Positions 1-12,474 of a DNA stretch of 64,000 bases are shown piece by piece. How positions within the stretch are numbered: the stretch's first letter is position 1; every line of letters begins with the position of its first letter. Source of the stretch: Chrysopilus asiliformis (taxonomy: Eukaryota; Arthropoda; Insecta; Diptera; Rhagionidae); the NCBI GenBank assembly GCA_964034945.1, contig OZ035960.1:19046987-19110986 (forward strand). The letters are read 5' to 3'. The position numbers and the translations under genes were made by a program. The notes below the pieces were generated by a model that saw nothing but the letters and a program-made list of their open reading frames with translations, made no database searches and was not told where the DNA came from.

Positions 1-3000
1 TAATTTTTTTTTTCGCATTTTTGGCAAATATTCATCTGTGATATCTAGCATAGCTAATGTTGACTAATTCGGAGCTTTGAACTTGCAAATTCAGCAATAA
101 TTCCGAAAGTCGTAATGATTTTTGGTATCAACAAGAAAAATGTTTTTATTATACATTAACTGTGGACCAAAGACGAAAAATTCGAAAATTATCTCAAGAC
201 GAGCAATAAAAAAGCATATGGTCTTCAATCATTAGTAAAGATTTGAACGAAGATGAAACAATTCACATTGCAAAAAGTTTAAAGTGCTTAAAAATCCCAT
301 GATCCGATAAAATTGTTTTGAAAGCAGACGACTAAATTGCAATCCAATTGGCGATTAATTATAAATCGTCTCATAGTACAAAACGATTACAAGAATGATA
401 AACGGACTCGCCAGGTAATGTGCAATGGATCCAGGGGCCCCGCGTCACCGGATGATAAATGATGTCGCATCACCTGTTGAGGTTGGCTCTTGAAAGTTGG
501 AAGCTGTCGGTATCTCTAGAAGAGGTCTACTGTTCAAGTGCATGAATCTCGACGGTATATGATTCGTACACCGACCGACCCCACTCGACACGTACGACAG
601 AAAAGATACACGATTTACCTACTTTGGACATCACATCTTTGGCCATCCACGTTGCTCGCCTAGCCGGAATTCGGTGGAGCTCCCTTTGGACTACTTCTGT
701 GTACGCCACCTACCAATATATTTGTATATGGATTCCAATAGTTGTGGGCAGTTAAATGCTGTTCTTTTCGCTCCTCAGATACCACATTTTTTACTCACTT
801 CCATTCGGGATTCTTTTCAATGCGCCCGAGGCCCATCCATGGACCTGTTGATCATTGCACTTGATATATGCGCTTGGGATTTAGTTGCTCGGCCGGTGCA
901 TGGATTGAATTCCCCCAGGTAGATAAAGCCGAACAAAATGTTTTGCATATACAATTGTCGCATACCACAATCATGTCAGATTGTGTGGACATAGCCATTG
1001 AACGGGCACCTACGAAGGGTACTCAAAGAATTGCAGGTAAATTCTGCTCTTGGGGTGGTAACCATCGCATGATACTAAGAAGCAACATGCTAGAGTTATG
1101 TTGTAAACGATAAGGGATTTATGCTGACTTACAAGAAGATTATCTTGGACAGTGGAACTGAAAATCATGTGGTTTTTAAAGAAAATGTAGCGGGAAGTTT
1201 TTTTTTTTTCAAAACGCGGGAGAGGGTACGGCCCCTTTTTTCAAAGTGCGGGCGCCCATGCCAGGAGATAATATAAAGTTTGAATTGGGTGTATAGTATT
1301 GGTGGCCTAAAAAATTTAAGTGCAAGCTCCTTCAATGAATTGGCTTACATGTCAGGTTCCACTGTAGCTCTATGCAAGACTACTCAAGTTGACCCCAGGC
1401 GAAGATCGATGTTAAGTGGTAATCCTTGTCCAAGGTCGACTCATAATTGTGGCCGTTGTCGGAGCTCGTTGTACCACGACAGATATTATGGATGACTCTC
1501 ATCAGTAACTACAGATGAAGACGATTCTAGCGAAAAGGCTTTGGCCATCATGTCGGCTGGAATTTTAAGGTCTTCCTTATGGATAAAAATTCGAAGGCGT
1601 TTCATATTTGTCCATTGTTATGTTTACTTAAACTTTTCCATAAGTCGTTTACGTAGGACCAGGCAATACGGACACTTTTACATGAGTTTCGGGGTAATGG
1701 ATTGGAAAGAATCTCCCTTTTGGCTCCTTCAGGCAACATTAATTGTGTGAAAAAGCAATTTATCATCGCTCCCATATTTCTCAGTTGGATTTTGTGCTCG
1801 CTATCTATTTTATGTAGGGTTGCATCTAAACATCAATTTATTTCTTCTTCTTTTTTAAATTACCTACCAAGTTCGTGTTACAAAAGTTTAACGAAACAAA
1901 AACATCTTAAAGGTGCCTGAAGTTTTTGAATTCTTGCCTCAATCATTTTCCATTCGAGTGCTATTTACAATTTAGACAGTTTTAAGTGGTTGCTTAGCTA
2001 AATAACGCCATTAACAAAAGGCCGACAAATTTTCATTTTCACACTTGCTAAGTGGCCCTTGAGAACTTTAAAAACGGATAGCGAACCAAGCAGCACGTGG
2101 TCGATCAAGTCCGTTTTAAATCGATTGAATTGAATCCATGCGCTCGTCTATCAATATTTCAATAGTTGTCTAAGTAGTCATCCCAAAAGCCCATAGGAGG
2201 TGGTATTATAGTTGTGGTGGCCGCATTCGACCGTTCCTTTGATAGTCAACAGATATAGAGTTGAAGACTAGTGCCTTGATTTGGGAAATTCTTACCAATT
2301 CATCATCCATGCGCGGCTTCAATCCAATTTAATTCAATTCGAGCCGATCGAATCCAATCCCGGTCCGCCCAAGTGATGCTACTGGAATGACGCGGTCTTT
2401 CTGATTTACACCGCCACCATATAAGATAAAATACTTCTTGACTCAATAAAAATTAAGGAATTTCTAGTCTTCGGCTTATCGTGTTGATTGACAGCAAATA
2501 TTTGTATGTTTGACAGCCGCTTAAGGTTTTTTTAGGTTGGTCTTACCTATAGTTTTATGATCCTTATAAGATCATAATTTTCCCTCTTTCCATTCTTCGC
2601 AGACTCGTATGGTCTTCTATTCCCTGTTTAACACCGTTTTTTCTTCGTTTTCGGCTTTATTTTGATTTTTTGTTTGGAAGATCATAGTTTCTGTCTGTGA
2701 TTACTTTTGAAATGTTGTCATGATAAGCCGCTGGAACCAATTAATCTACGGAAATAGAATCATTTAAAGAATCGAGTGAATGTAACGATGAACATATGAT
2801 ATAGAATTATTGGAGACATATGTAATTTTTTTCATGAAGCCAAAAAATTTGTCAAAAGTAATATGAAAGGTTTTATGAACCCCCGCCTATTTTCACACTT
2901 TTTCGTGATTTTTTGGTTTATTGAATATCGCCAGAACCCTACCGCAAACCACCGCCTTCTTTCCCCTAAAATGTGACATTTTTTATGGAAATGTTTGATT

Positions 3001-4317
3001 TGCATACACAAAAATAGTAAGTCTAACTATTTTATAATAGGGAATCCTGACTATTACTAAAATACTTATTTTCAATTACAAAAATAGTCAAAATCGGACC
3101 TAAATTTAACTATTTAGTAGTAAAATTTACCATTTTATGGTTATAAATTTATTAAATTCCTTGATTTCAAGTACCCAATGTCCAGATGGTGGCCGCGACA
3201 GGTAGATGGAGGCCCCGGCACCCACTAAATATAGGAAGAAAATGTGTTTTTCTCAATTTTACCCCAATAAAATAATTTTATTATATAAATTAAATTATTT
3301 TTTGTGTTTAACCATTGAACCATTTCTGATTCATGGTTTTCTCGACCTTCTAGCAATGAATAATCCTATTGGAATTTCTCGGCTTATAGGTTTGCAAAAA
3401 CAAAAAATAATATAACAAAAATATTATATTATTTTTGTGGATATTTCACATCCAATTTCTCCCTCTAAATAATTTTTATAATTAAATTATAAAGATCTAT
3501 AGGGTCTTCTAGTCTTTAAATTAAATTTTAGCTTTTTAACTAAAATATAAAATTCTGTATAAATTGATGAAACAATATAAGGGCTAATATTGCGAGAGTT
3601 TAATTTATTGAGCTATTTTCACAAAGTATTGTATTTTCGGAAAATTTTATCAATTTTTTACAGGCACTTGTCATGTGTAGGATTTTTCTCATAGGAGAAA
3701 TTTGTTCTCCATTAATTTATCGGTTGCTTAAACTAAGTAATTAAAGATATTATAACTCCGTTTTATTTTCAAGAAAAACTTGAAGCATTTAGTTGTGTAA
3801 TACTGAAAATAGCTACATGGGAAAAATCAATACGCAACGAACAAAATCCCACTGACAAAATCATTTAAAGGAAGTAATTTTCTTTGAGAAATTTTCAAGG
3901 ACGACGTTATGTCAGTTTCACTTCATTTGCTTTAAGCATCCCTTCTAGGGTCTTTGATTTATGTTTTACTTTGTAATATAAGAATTTAATCAAATATAAT
4001 GGAAACAAAAATCAAAAAAATAATGAAAAGATTTAATGAATTTTGTTGAAATTATTTGTAGGGGGTGGGGGGATTTGAAGAGACCATAATTGGCAAGACG
4101 GATTTATATTTTTCACGAGTCACGTGTCTTCCTTGACAGGCACTTTACATCTCACCCTTAGATAATCGCCGGTGAAGTTGCCATCAATTAAATTTTGTTC
4201 GTTAGAAATATTTGATTGTGGAAAAGGTATCTAGCCTTTTTAATCAAAGTGCAAACAATTTTTTATAAAGTTATTTTTATTAAACCAAATATGTTTTGTT
4301 CGACATCCTTCTGCTAA
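1..4317. other. Upstream intergenic DNA, no recognisable gene
   Basis: AT-rich sequence with short open stretches only. Frames around 674-1113 and 1280-1920 are open for 60-80 codons, but I recognise no domain and see no splice or start context. A partial copy of the AGTAAAATTTAC-type MITE (family D) lies at about 3008-3150. Confidence 0.5.
3008..3150. mobile_element. Partial family D MITE
   Basis: Shares ACAAAAATAGTC, TTAGTAGTAAAATTTAC and CTATTTTATAATRG blocks with the better preserved copy at 39346-39584, but lacks its CACG-type ends. Confidence 0.55.
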
Positions 4318-4865
4318 TGTATGGAACGGTTATGTAGAATCATATTTTAAATACATTCCATCTTTCTAAATTTTTCAAAACGACTCACCGTTTTCGAGAA
4401 AATTGCAAAAAAATTATTTCGTTTATAAGGGGGGGGAGGGGAAGGAATTGTCCAATTTTGCCCGTCGAAGAACTTAGCCTCGCTATCTGTAAAAAACGAG
4501 ATCCTTTCGAAAGTTATTGTGTTGGAAAGATGGACAAATAGACAGACGGACAGACGGACAAACTCACAGGCGGACAAACGGACAGACGGACAAACTCACA
4601 GGCGGACAAACAGACGGATAGACAGACGGACAAACAGACGGATAGACAGACGGATAGACAGACGGATAGACAGACGGATAGATAGACGGACAGACAGACA
4701 GACGGATACACAGATAGACGGATGGACATGCGGAAATCAAAATCTTTTGTCATCCCTAATACCCTGGCTAAGTTCATTTTTGTGTCCGATGATTGGTTCG
4801 ATGCTGCACAAACGGTACATTAAATCTAATAAACTCCTATATATGATATATCATATAGAGTATAA
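4318..4865 (+). repeat. Dispersed repeat family A, copy 1, with (GACA/GACG)n tail block
   Basis: Shares with five other places the blocks TATGGAACGRTTATGTA, CGACTCACCGTTTTCGAG, GGACATGCGGAAATC, TTGTGTCCGAYRATTGG and an end in CATATAGAGTAT. A long (GACAGACG/GACAAACT)n microsatellite sits at about 4529-4725. The class is unknown; it is non-autonomous and non-coding. Confidence 0.75.
4529..4725. repeat. GACA/GACG microsatellite
   Basis: About 200 bases of interleaved GACAGACG, GGACAAAC and GATAGACG. It keeps two frames open by chance, giving Cys-Leu-Ser-Val and Asp-Arg-Arg repeats that are not proteins. Confidence 0.9.
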
Positions 4866-6756
4866 AAATCGAAATTCCATTATTTTCATTCACATTTTTA
4901 AATCAAAAATTGTCCCTAAAGGGTTTTAAAAACGAAATCCAGAAAAGGTTGAAGTTCAAACACTCTCCCCAGTTGCCTTCTGAGAATTCCGATGAATATG
5001 AAAAGAAAATAGAGTAATTTTCTTTTTAGAAATTATTATTTCATCTCATGATGTTTATACAATTTCCGTCGCATATTAATTGGAAGAATTAATTATAACT
5101 AAATTGAAAATAATTTATTGAAAATGTTTACTGGAATGTCCGATCATTTTATAAACATTCATAAAAGCCCAAATAAAGGGTTTAAATTTTACACTCCAAA
5201 AAACAACAAAATAAAAATTTTTGTTAACAGCTCGTTTGAATTCTGATGCATAATTCTTTTCCGTCCTGATTGTATTATTCTTTATTCAAATCAAATGAAA
5301 TGTCTGTCCGAAGATCATTAACAAGGTGACAATTAGTGTGTAGGCTTTAACATAAATTTTTCACCATAACCAATGGCATAAGTATTTCTTGTACGTTTCG
5401 TCTTATATAAACCTGGATATAATCAGACAGACAGACAGACATTCAACATGTGTAGTTTACTCTTATGTATACTAACCAGGTATAGTTAGTGTCGTACCTT
5501 GATTTGAACACGACTTTATGGTTAAGTTCAGAGGAAAAACATTGTTAATGTTACAAATATTGGAATAAATTTCCACACTATTGAAGGGAAAAAAGACTCA
5601 TCAGATCCACTATTCGTGGGGATATTTTTTTTTTCTAAAAGTGTTTTTAAGTTTTCCATTTGCAATGGAATAAAATGTGTTCACCTCACATAAAATCGAA
5701 CAACAAACAATAATTCTTTTGGAAATTACCCATTTTAAACTTATGGAACTTTGAAGATAAATTCTATTCATTTTCGACAACAAATGTTACAAAAACGAAC
5801 CATTTTTTTTAAAGAAAAGAAAAACTAAATGGACGCAAAAGAATGAAAAAAGAAAATTGTTTCCATTTTAAATTGAGTTTGAAAGAAGGTACGAACTCGA
5901 ATGTCATTTTGGAATTTCGATCTCTTTTATATGAAATTTCTTTTGATAACATATCGCTGTTTGAAGTGGGATCAAATTGCATGTTAATAGATATTTTAAC
6001 TTATTAAAAAACTGTAAAAAACATTAAATTCGGAATTTAGGAATATTTAAATGAAAAGGTTGGACTGAGGAATAAAATATGTCTATGTTTCGCTTTTGAA
6101 TTCAGATCGAGACAAAGAAAGGCCATTCGATACTAAAATATGGAGTGCGATGTGTGTTGTTTTTTTTTCTCACACACATGTGCGTTGGTGCGTCTATCGT
6201 TGGTCCGAAGGTGTGTTTCTAATTTAAAATATTGTTGTTTGGCTGCTATATTTTGCACGTGAAAACTTAACTCAAAGAACGCTTTTGTGGGATGGGACAT
6301 CAGTCAGTAGTCATGTTTTGAATATTTAAATTGGGTTTCGGTTAACAACATTTTTCATGCCATTTTCTCGTGTTTTCCTTACAATTACCTTAATGGAATT
6401 GTGTTTTTGAAGTGAAATTTTCGAGCATTACATTAGATAAAGTGTATTTTATTGGGATATTTCTGATCTTTATTAGGATTTACAAAAAAAAAATTAGAAA
6501 AAATAACAAAAGGGATTGGTTAAAACTATGTTTTATGGGCGCCATATTTTTTTCGACTATTTCTATGTTGCACTATTTGGAAGCAAATTAACTGGCTTTC
6601 ATTGAAAATATTAATTAAAGAGCAATGGATAAAAAATGGTAGCACTTTTAAAAATAGATAAATTGAAAGTTAACCGTTCGCAAAACGAAATGCTTAATCA
6701 AAAGGCTATGAATTGCAGATGTCAGAATTTCTAACTTCATTTGAAAACATTATAAA
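4866..6756. other. Intergenic, AT-rich, nothing recognised
   Basis: No gene-like frame or clear transposon end. A short (GACA)4 tract at about 5425-5440 is the only notable feature. Confidence 0.5.
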
Positions 6757-7663
6757 AGCTACAATTGGCACGGGCCAATCGTAAAATACTCTATATGAGG
6801 ACGGACAAAATTTTTATTGAAATAAAATCATTTTCAGGCAGAGGGGGAAGGAGTGGTTCGATTGGATTTTGGTTTATGGAACGATTATGTAAAATCATAT
6901 TCTAAAAACATTTCGCCTTTATAAATTTTTCGATACGACGCACCATTCTCAAGAAAGTCGCAAATAACTACAATGTTTAATTTGTACGGGGAAGGGAAGA
7001 AGGAGTGATTCGATTGGATTTTGATGTAGGGAAAGCTATGTAAAATCATATTCTAAAAAGATTTTATCTCTATAATTTTTTTGATTTGACTCACTGTTTT
7101 TGAGAAAATTGGAAAAAAATGTTTGAAAAATGTTTGAAATGTTTGTTTGATTTGATTTGTATGGGAGAGCCTAGCTATTTACTAGAAACGCAACTGTACA
7201 AAAGAACCATGCAATAAACAGCATTTTTCGTGCCCCTGGATTAACTTCTGAACCCGTGTAGTTTTCACTTTGGTTGAGGACTTTTTGGAAAAGGCACAGT
7301 CTCTAGTTTCATCCATATATGGCGTCAAGAGCCACCGAATTGCAGGGGGATGGTGAGGGGTTAACGAACTTAGAGACTGTGCCCTTTCCAAAAAGTCCTC
7401 AACCAAAGTGAAAACCACACGGGGTCAAAAGTTAGTTTAGGGGGGCAAAATCGTGCATCGTTCTTTCAAACCTCTAGTTCCATCTTTTTAAAAGTTATGG
7501 TGTTTACGGACAGACGAACAGACGGACATGCGGAAATCGAAATTTTTTTTTATACTAAACATAAAGGTGTAATTCATTTTTGTCTCCGACAATTTGTTTG
7601 ATGTGTTACAAACAGTATACTAAATCTAATATATGTACTGCTATATGATTCTCATATAGATTA
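6757..7663 (+). repeat. Dispersed repeat family A, copy 2, longest
   Basis: Begins with ACAATTGGCACGGGCCAATC and ATACTCTATATGAG, carries three degenerate tandem blocks of about 130 bases (each with GATTCGATTGGATTTTG and GTAAAATCATATTCTAAA), then a GACAGACG tail and CTCATATAGA end. The two ends are roughly inverted (ATACTCTATATGAG and CTCATATAGA). A foldback element is inserted at 7200-7466. Confidence 0.75.
7200..7466. mobile_element. Foldback element with arms of about 105 bp
   Basis: Arms 7200-7302 and 7372-7466 are inverted copies: AGTTTTCACTTTGGTTGAGG on the left, CCTCAACCAAAGTGAAAAC on the right, outer ends AAAGAACC and GTTCTTT. The 69-bp loop is present in opposite orientation in a related copy at 14032-14213. 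Confidence 0.85.
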
Positions 7664-10600
7664 AAAAAGATCACGTAAAGAACTTCTGCAAAATTCACAA
7701 AAAATTGTCGAAAACGTAAGCAATATGAATAGCAGTACAAAAATCTAGAGTTCAACCGAGGGTCAGTTTTCGGCCGGGGCCGAATGTGTGATAGGACAAA
7801 AATCTATACCTGAGGGGGTGACACAAGTGACAGGAAGAGGGATGTGTGTGCTTGATTTACCGCAAAACAGTGAAATGTGGGATTCCCCAAACTTTGGACG
7901 TATATAGAATCAATGCCGCAGAGAGACACAATTCAATGGTCGGGATTCCTTAAAAATTCAAACGCTCATTAAATCTTCTTCGACGACCAAACATTTACGA
8001 AAATTATGGGGTGATAGTGAGGTTTTTTTTCAAAAAAGTCGCTTTTCTAAATTCGTCACATAATAACCGGAAGATCAAATTAACAAGTCTTAATGACACG
8101 TAAAATGCATACCTAGAAACAAAAATTCAAAAGCTATGAGCAATTAATCAAACTTACACCCACTTGAACGGATTTAATTTAGTAAAAAAAGGCATTGAAT
8201 TACCTCCGAAATGGCTGTAAAGTTTTCAAAACAGAAAATACAACTTAAAAATAAAACGCAATAAAAATGACAAACGTGAATAGTCTATATTGCGACTTTA
8301 GCCCTTCGTATACACTTCTGCTGGGCAACGCAAAATCACCTTTAGCCTCGTCCATTAATTTCGAATGTTATTTTTGGACACTGGAAATCTTTTTGATTTT
8401 ATTTCATTTTTAATTTAGTAAAACATTCAATCGTCTCGTAAATTCTTTATGCTGAATTCTTATTTCTAGCACCTTTCTGAAAACTGCATCGGATTTCCTA
8501 ATAATGTGGCGGCTGTTGGCGCGTGACACACTTACGATTCGGGCACATATCAAAAATAGTTTTTCATTCACACCGCGATATGATCGTAATAAATTCAGAA
8601 TCACATTTTCTGCCATATATTCTACTCCTCACGCATGCATTGAGGAAACTACATAACCTGAAAAATATATACGGAAAAATCAAAATCACTGCACATTTTT
8701 CAATATATATTTTTAAATTTGTTCTCCTTTCCAATACATTGCCTGGGAATTATGGGGAAAACTTATAAAAAAAACATCAAAAAGCACACGAAAAAAGACA
8801 AATCGAATTGGACTCGGATCAGGAAGAAGAACTATCGTTTCACTTTAAATCAAGAGTTGCAGCCAAGTTCCCGATCCCGCGAATCCCTAGGGAACAAACA
8901 GATGTCTCTGTCATGTCGACTTATTAGTCTGTCGTGTCGATAAGAATGTAAAAAACGATCCGAGTTAATTTTGATTAGCGCAACCAGACCAGGAACTCAC
9001 TCGCCTGCCCGTTGACATGACAGGAATCCAGTGCAACAAGTGAGGGACATATAACTCGTAAATCCCATCATCGAATGCCTGGAACGAGTCTGGATGAAGC
9101 AATACGATGGCCCACAAAGTTTCTGGATTCTGGTGCATCCATCGAGACATTAATTTCGTGTGTATTTACATTTTTAATGATTCCCTTGGTACTTACAGAG
9201 AAACCCACTCGAATGTAAAGGATTAGATATTAATATTAAACTTTTAGATGGAAATATTTCAAACTTTACCTTGAAAAAATGCTGAAAATTCAATGGAGAT
9301 CTGAAATCACGGAATCGGACAACTCGGTTCCGGACGGTTTTAATTTCTTACCCCTCCCTCCTGAAATTTTCCTTTTAAAAAATGTGGAAATATGTGATGG
9401 GGGAAGGATATGAGGGAGATAAGCAACTAAAATTGTGCAGAGCCAAGTTGTTCCGCACCATTTGAAATCAGTCGCACTGGTGAATCATTCCTACTAGCAT
9501 TTTTGGTGTAGGGCACGTATTTGCCACTATATTAGACACACGTCTAGTGGCAGATACGATCCGAGCCATACACAACAAATGCTAGTAGGGCCATCTCATC
9601 CAGTAATATCCGGTCGAGATATTTCGAGCCACATTTTTTAGAAGTACAAAGAAAATATTTTTATCTTCCGAGTTTTACTGTACATTATTTTTTTTATCAA
9701 GTTTGTAACATTTTAATCTCTCCAGGTACCCAGCGATCCACAGATGCAAGAAAACTTTAATCCAGATCCACTCGCTCCGCGTAACCCTTTCTTCACCTGA
9801 CATTTTTTTTCTTATTCTGGTTATTTTTTTTTTTTTTTGAAATGTTACCCCAAATCTTGATATGCGTTTCATTCATCCTAATAATAAAATCAGCATTTTA
9901 TTGTGGCATGCCATGAATTTGGATATGATTTGATACTCTATTCCCATTGCCCACAGCCGCCGCGACACGCTGCCACTATCCAATTTACAACGAAAGGTTT
10001 TTCTGGAGATTCCGAAGATTCTGGAGAATTATGTCCTAGATCGTGATCCAGCTTATGTCTAGCATATAGAAAAGAATATAATTCATGACTACTTTGAATA
10101 TTCAAACTGATGATGATGAAATCTGTGAACTTTTCCCTTGCTTTTTGCATAATTTTCATTTGCAGCATAAAAATTTATGTGTTACACTTTAAGACAGCTT
10201 TAGGAGGTGTATAAAATACGCGACGATGGTCATCGTTTTTGTATGTTGAATGCAATGAAAGAAACACATAAAATAAAGGAAAAACCGACCAAAAAGACCA
10301 AGAAACCGACAAACCGACTTCTTCTTGTTCGAAAACCAAAGGTGAACATTAAATTTTTTTTTGTTGAATTGGTAATAAAAATGAGAAATTGCTTGGCGCC
10401 GCGTGAATAAAATTTTTTAAATTTTCACTCTTTTACCTTAGTTTATGGATGATCACCTCGTTGACTTTTATTCGAATTCATGTTGTCTGAATATGTGCGG
10501 TGTCCGATCCAAGCTGAGCATTTTGTCTTCAAAAAATTACTCATGTTGTCATGTTGTTACTTTATGTGCAAGAAAACACGTCTGCGGCTTTTAAAAAGCA

Positions 10601-10689
10601 ATCGCAATTTCATTGAAGTGATTTGAATTTCGGCTAAAAGTAATTACTCACTTTGTAGTTGTCATAAAAATCAAGTAGAGATATTTTTT
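7664..10689. other. Intergenic, no recognisable gene
   Basis: Contains short frames without recognisable domains (for example minus-strand 8410-8616, 8965-9150 and 9938-10168) and one foldback element at 9476-9604. Confidence 0.5.
9476..9604. mobile_element. Foldback MITE, 129 bp
   Basis: Outer ends ACTGGTGAAT and ATCTCATCCAGT, inner arms CCTACTAGCATTT and AAATGCTAGTAGG, then TGCCACT and AGTGGCA around a short centre. Nearly the whole element is a hairpin. No target duplication is clear. Confidence 0.75.
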
Positions 10690-11210
10690 ATACTCTATAT
10701 GAGAATCATATATATTCGTATATAAGATTTAAGATATTTTTTGTAACGCATCCAAACAATCGTCGGACACAAAAATGAATTACATCCTGGTTTTTGGTTT
10801 TGGTATGACAAAATATTTAAATGAAAAGGGGTTTTTTGAGATTTTCTCGAAAACGGTGTATCGTATCGAAGAATTTATAAAAGCGAAATGTGTTTAGAAT
10901 ATTGTTTGACATAACTATTCCTTACATTAAAATCCGATCGAAGGACTCTTTTTCCTACCCCATACAACCGGGATGGGTTTTTAAGATTTTTTCGTAAACG
11001 ATGAGTCGTATCGAAAAATATATATAATGACAAATGTGTTCAGAATATGACTTCACATAACTCATTTCTACATCAAAATCCAATCGAAACACTTCTTCTC
11101 CCCTCCCTCATACAAACAAAGAAGTTTTTACGATTTTCTCGAAAGCAGTAGTCGTATCAAACAATTTATAGAAAAAAATCGTTTGTAATGCATTTTCACA
11201 TAATTATTTT
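10690..11210 (-). repeat. Dispersed repeat family A, copy 3
   Basis: Reverse-oriented copy starting with TATACTCTATATGAGAATC, with the GTCGGACACAAAAATGAATT block and three degenerate repeats of ATTTTCTCGAAAACGGTGTA type. The GACA tail is missing here. Confidence 0.7.
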
Positions 11211-11514
11211 AAAAATTTCAAATGGAATGTTTTAATCAAATTAAATTTGTTTTATTTAATAGCTTATAGAATCACTTGTCCCGGATTTTACAGTTTAGTG
11301 TTAAAATTTATCATACAATAGAAAAAAATATCACTAAATATATAAAAATACTTTCACAAATGGCGGGTGTATCTCAAAAGATTTTGCCTGCGGAGGATTT
11401 CTCTTTATTGGTATTTTTACAATTTCCGTTGCGATTAATTGTGGAACGTAAAGACCGGAAAAAATTAACTCAATTTTCGTTTGGGATCACGTAATTAAAA
11501 GTAACTATTTTAGT

Positions 11515-11640
11515 TGTATTCTGATGTGTATTTTCTAGTGAAAATGCGAAAGGTTTTCGATTGTGGTTCCATTGAGTTGTATTCCCGATGTCCCACTATA
11601 AAATAGTTGGATTAAGGATTTTTTTTCCTCTGCGTGTAGG
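11515..11640. mobile_element. Partial family D MITE
   Basis: Ends in TTTTTTCCTCTGCGTG as the full copy at 39584 does, with CCCACTATAAAATAG upstream. The other end is lost. Confidence 0.5.
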
Positions 11641-12332
11641 AGTTGCAGATCATATTTTGTCCCTGTGGCGTAGGTTTACGACACCTGGGGCGCATATATC
11701 ACAAAAACTTTCGCCTGAGGCGCGTATTCAATAATTTTTATTGCCTTGGATTGATTCTCACTAATGCCATGTTATGTTTTCTACGGGAACACAAAATTTG
11801 TTTATGTCTGAAATTTTTTTAAATTAATAACAATAAGATGTATATTAAAACTTGTTGTTAACTTTCCACACACCCCCCCCCCCTTTCTATTGCTTATCTT
11901 GTCCGGGTTTGACGTAAAATAAATATGATCACCCCATTTATAATTAACATAACTTTGATATTAGCTGTCCAATTTTTTTTTTCTCTTAAGAGGAAGTTTA
12001 ATTCAATAAAATCATAAAAAAAGAATACATTTTTATGATTTTATTGAATTAAACTTCATCTTAAGAAAAAAAATCACTTCCTAATGGCACCTAGTTTAAT
12101 GATTTCCAAAATTCTAAAGACAAAAAATTATTTAACAAACCATTTTTACAAAAAAACATCTTGCAACATTCGTTTCCATTTACCATTGAAACACCCACGG
12201 CGGTTAAGTTTAGACCAGTTTTAATAACATTTTTTTAATTTGATTTAATTTCCTGAATGTTTACTATTGCAATTTACATTTTATAGACAAATTTTTTTCT
12301 AATGTTTATAAATTTTATTATTGTTATTACAG
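11641..12332. other. Sequence upstream of gene 1, with a palindrome
   Basis: No coding seen. A segment at about 11680-11815 (CGCCTGAGGCG region) is related to 40890-41040, so it is an old dispersed repeat. The foldback at 11972-12072 is the main structure. Confidence 0.5.
11972..12072. repeat. Inverted repeat 0.3 kb upstream of gene 1
   Basis: Arms read AAGTTTAATTCAATAAAATC on the left and GATTTTATTGAATTAAACTT on the right, continuing into TCTTAAGA and TCTTAAGA, with a loop of about 10 bases. Near-perfect arms of about 45 bases imply a young foldback or MITE. Confidence 0.85.
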
Positions 12333-12401
12333 AAACCTAGGCATCTGCCTACGCGGAGATAATCTGTTCTAGTTACGGGAAGTAACAGAACAAAAGCAGC
12401 C
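12333..12401 (+). other. Probable 5' UTR part of gene 1 first coding exon
   Basis: A pyrimidine-rich tract ending in TTACAG at 12332 sits 69 bases before the ATG and looks like a splice acceptor, which would make this the 5' UTR portion of a downstream exon. The upstream non-coding exon and promoter were not located. Alternatively the transcription start lies close by and the acceptor is fortuitous. Confidence 0.4.
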
Positions 12402-12474
12402 ATGAAACTCCTAGCAATAGTCGCGATTTTTGTGGCCGTTTTAGGCAGTGGCCGGTCATTGTCTTTAGATCCAG
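12402..12474 (+). CDS. Tsp: Gene 1 exon 1: signal peptide
   Basis: Starts at ATG and encodes a Lys followed by a Leu/Ile/Val/Ala-rich core ([15 protein letters not shown]) with a likely cleavage after the small residues near position 17-20. The donor is CCAG|GTAAGT, leaving phase 1. It is the only Met-led reading frame that joins in frame to exon 2. Confidence 0.9.

Noticed and set aside
674..1920. Possible upstream gene from several 60-80 codon frames
   Set aside because: No recognisable domain, no consistent frame, no splice or start context.
4514..4929. Open frames with Cys-Leu-Ser-Val or Asp-Arg-Arg-Thr repeats
   Set aside because: They are translations of the GACA/GACG microsatellite.
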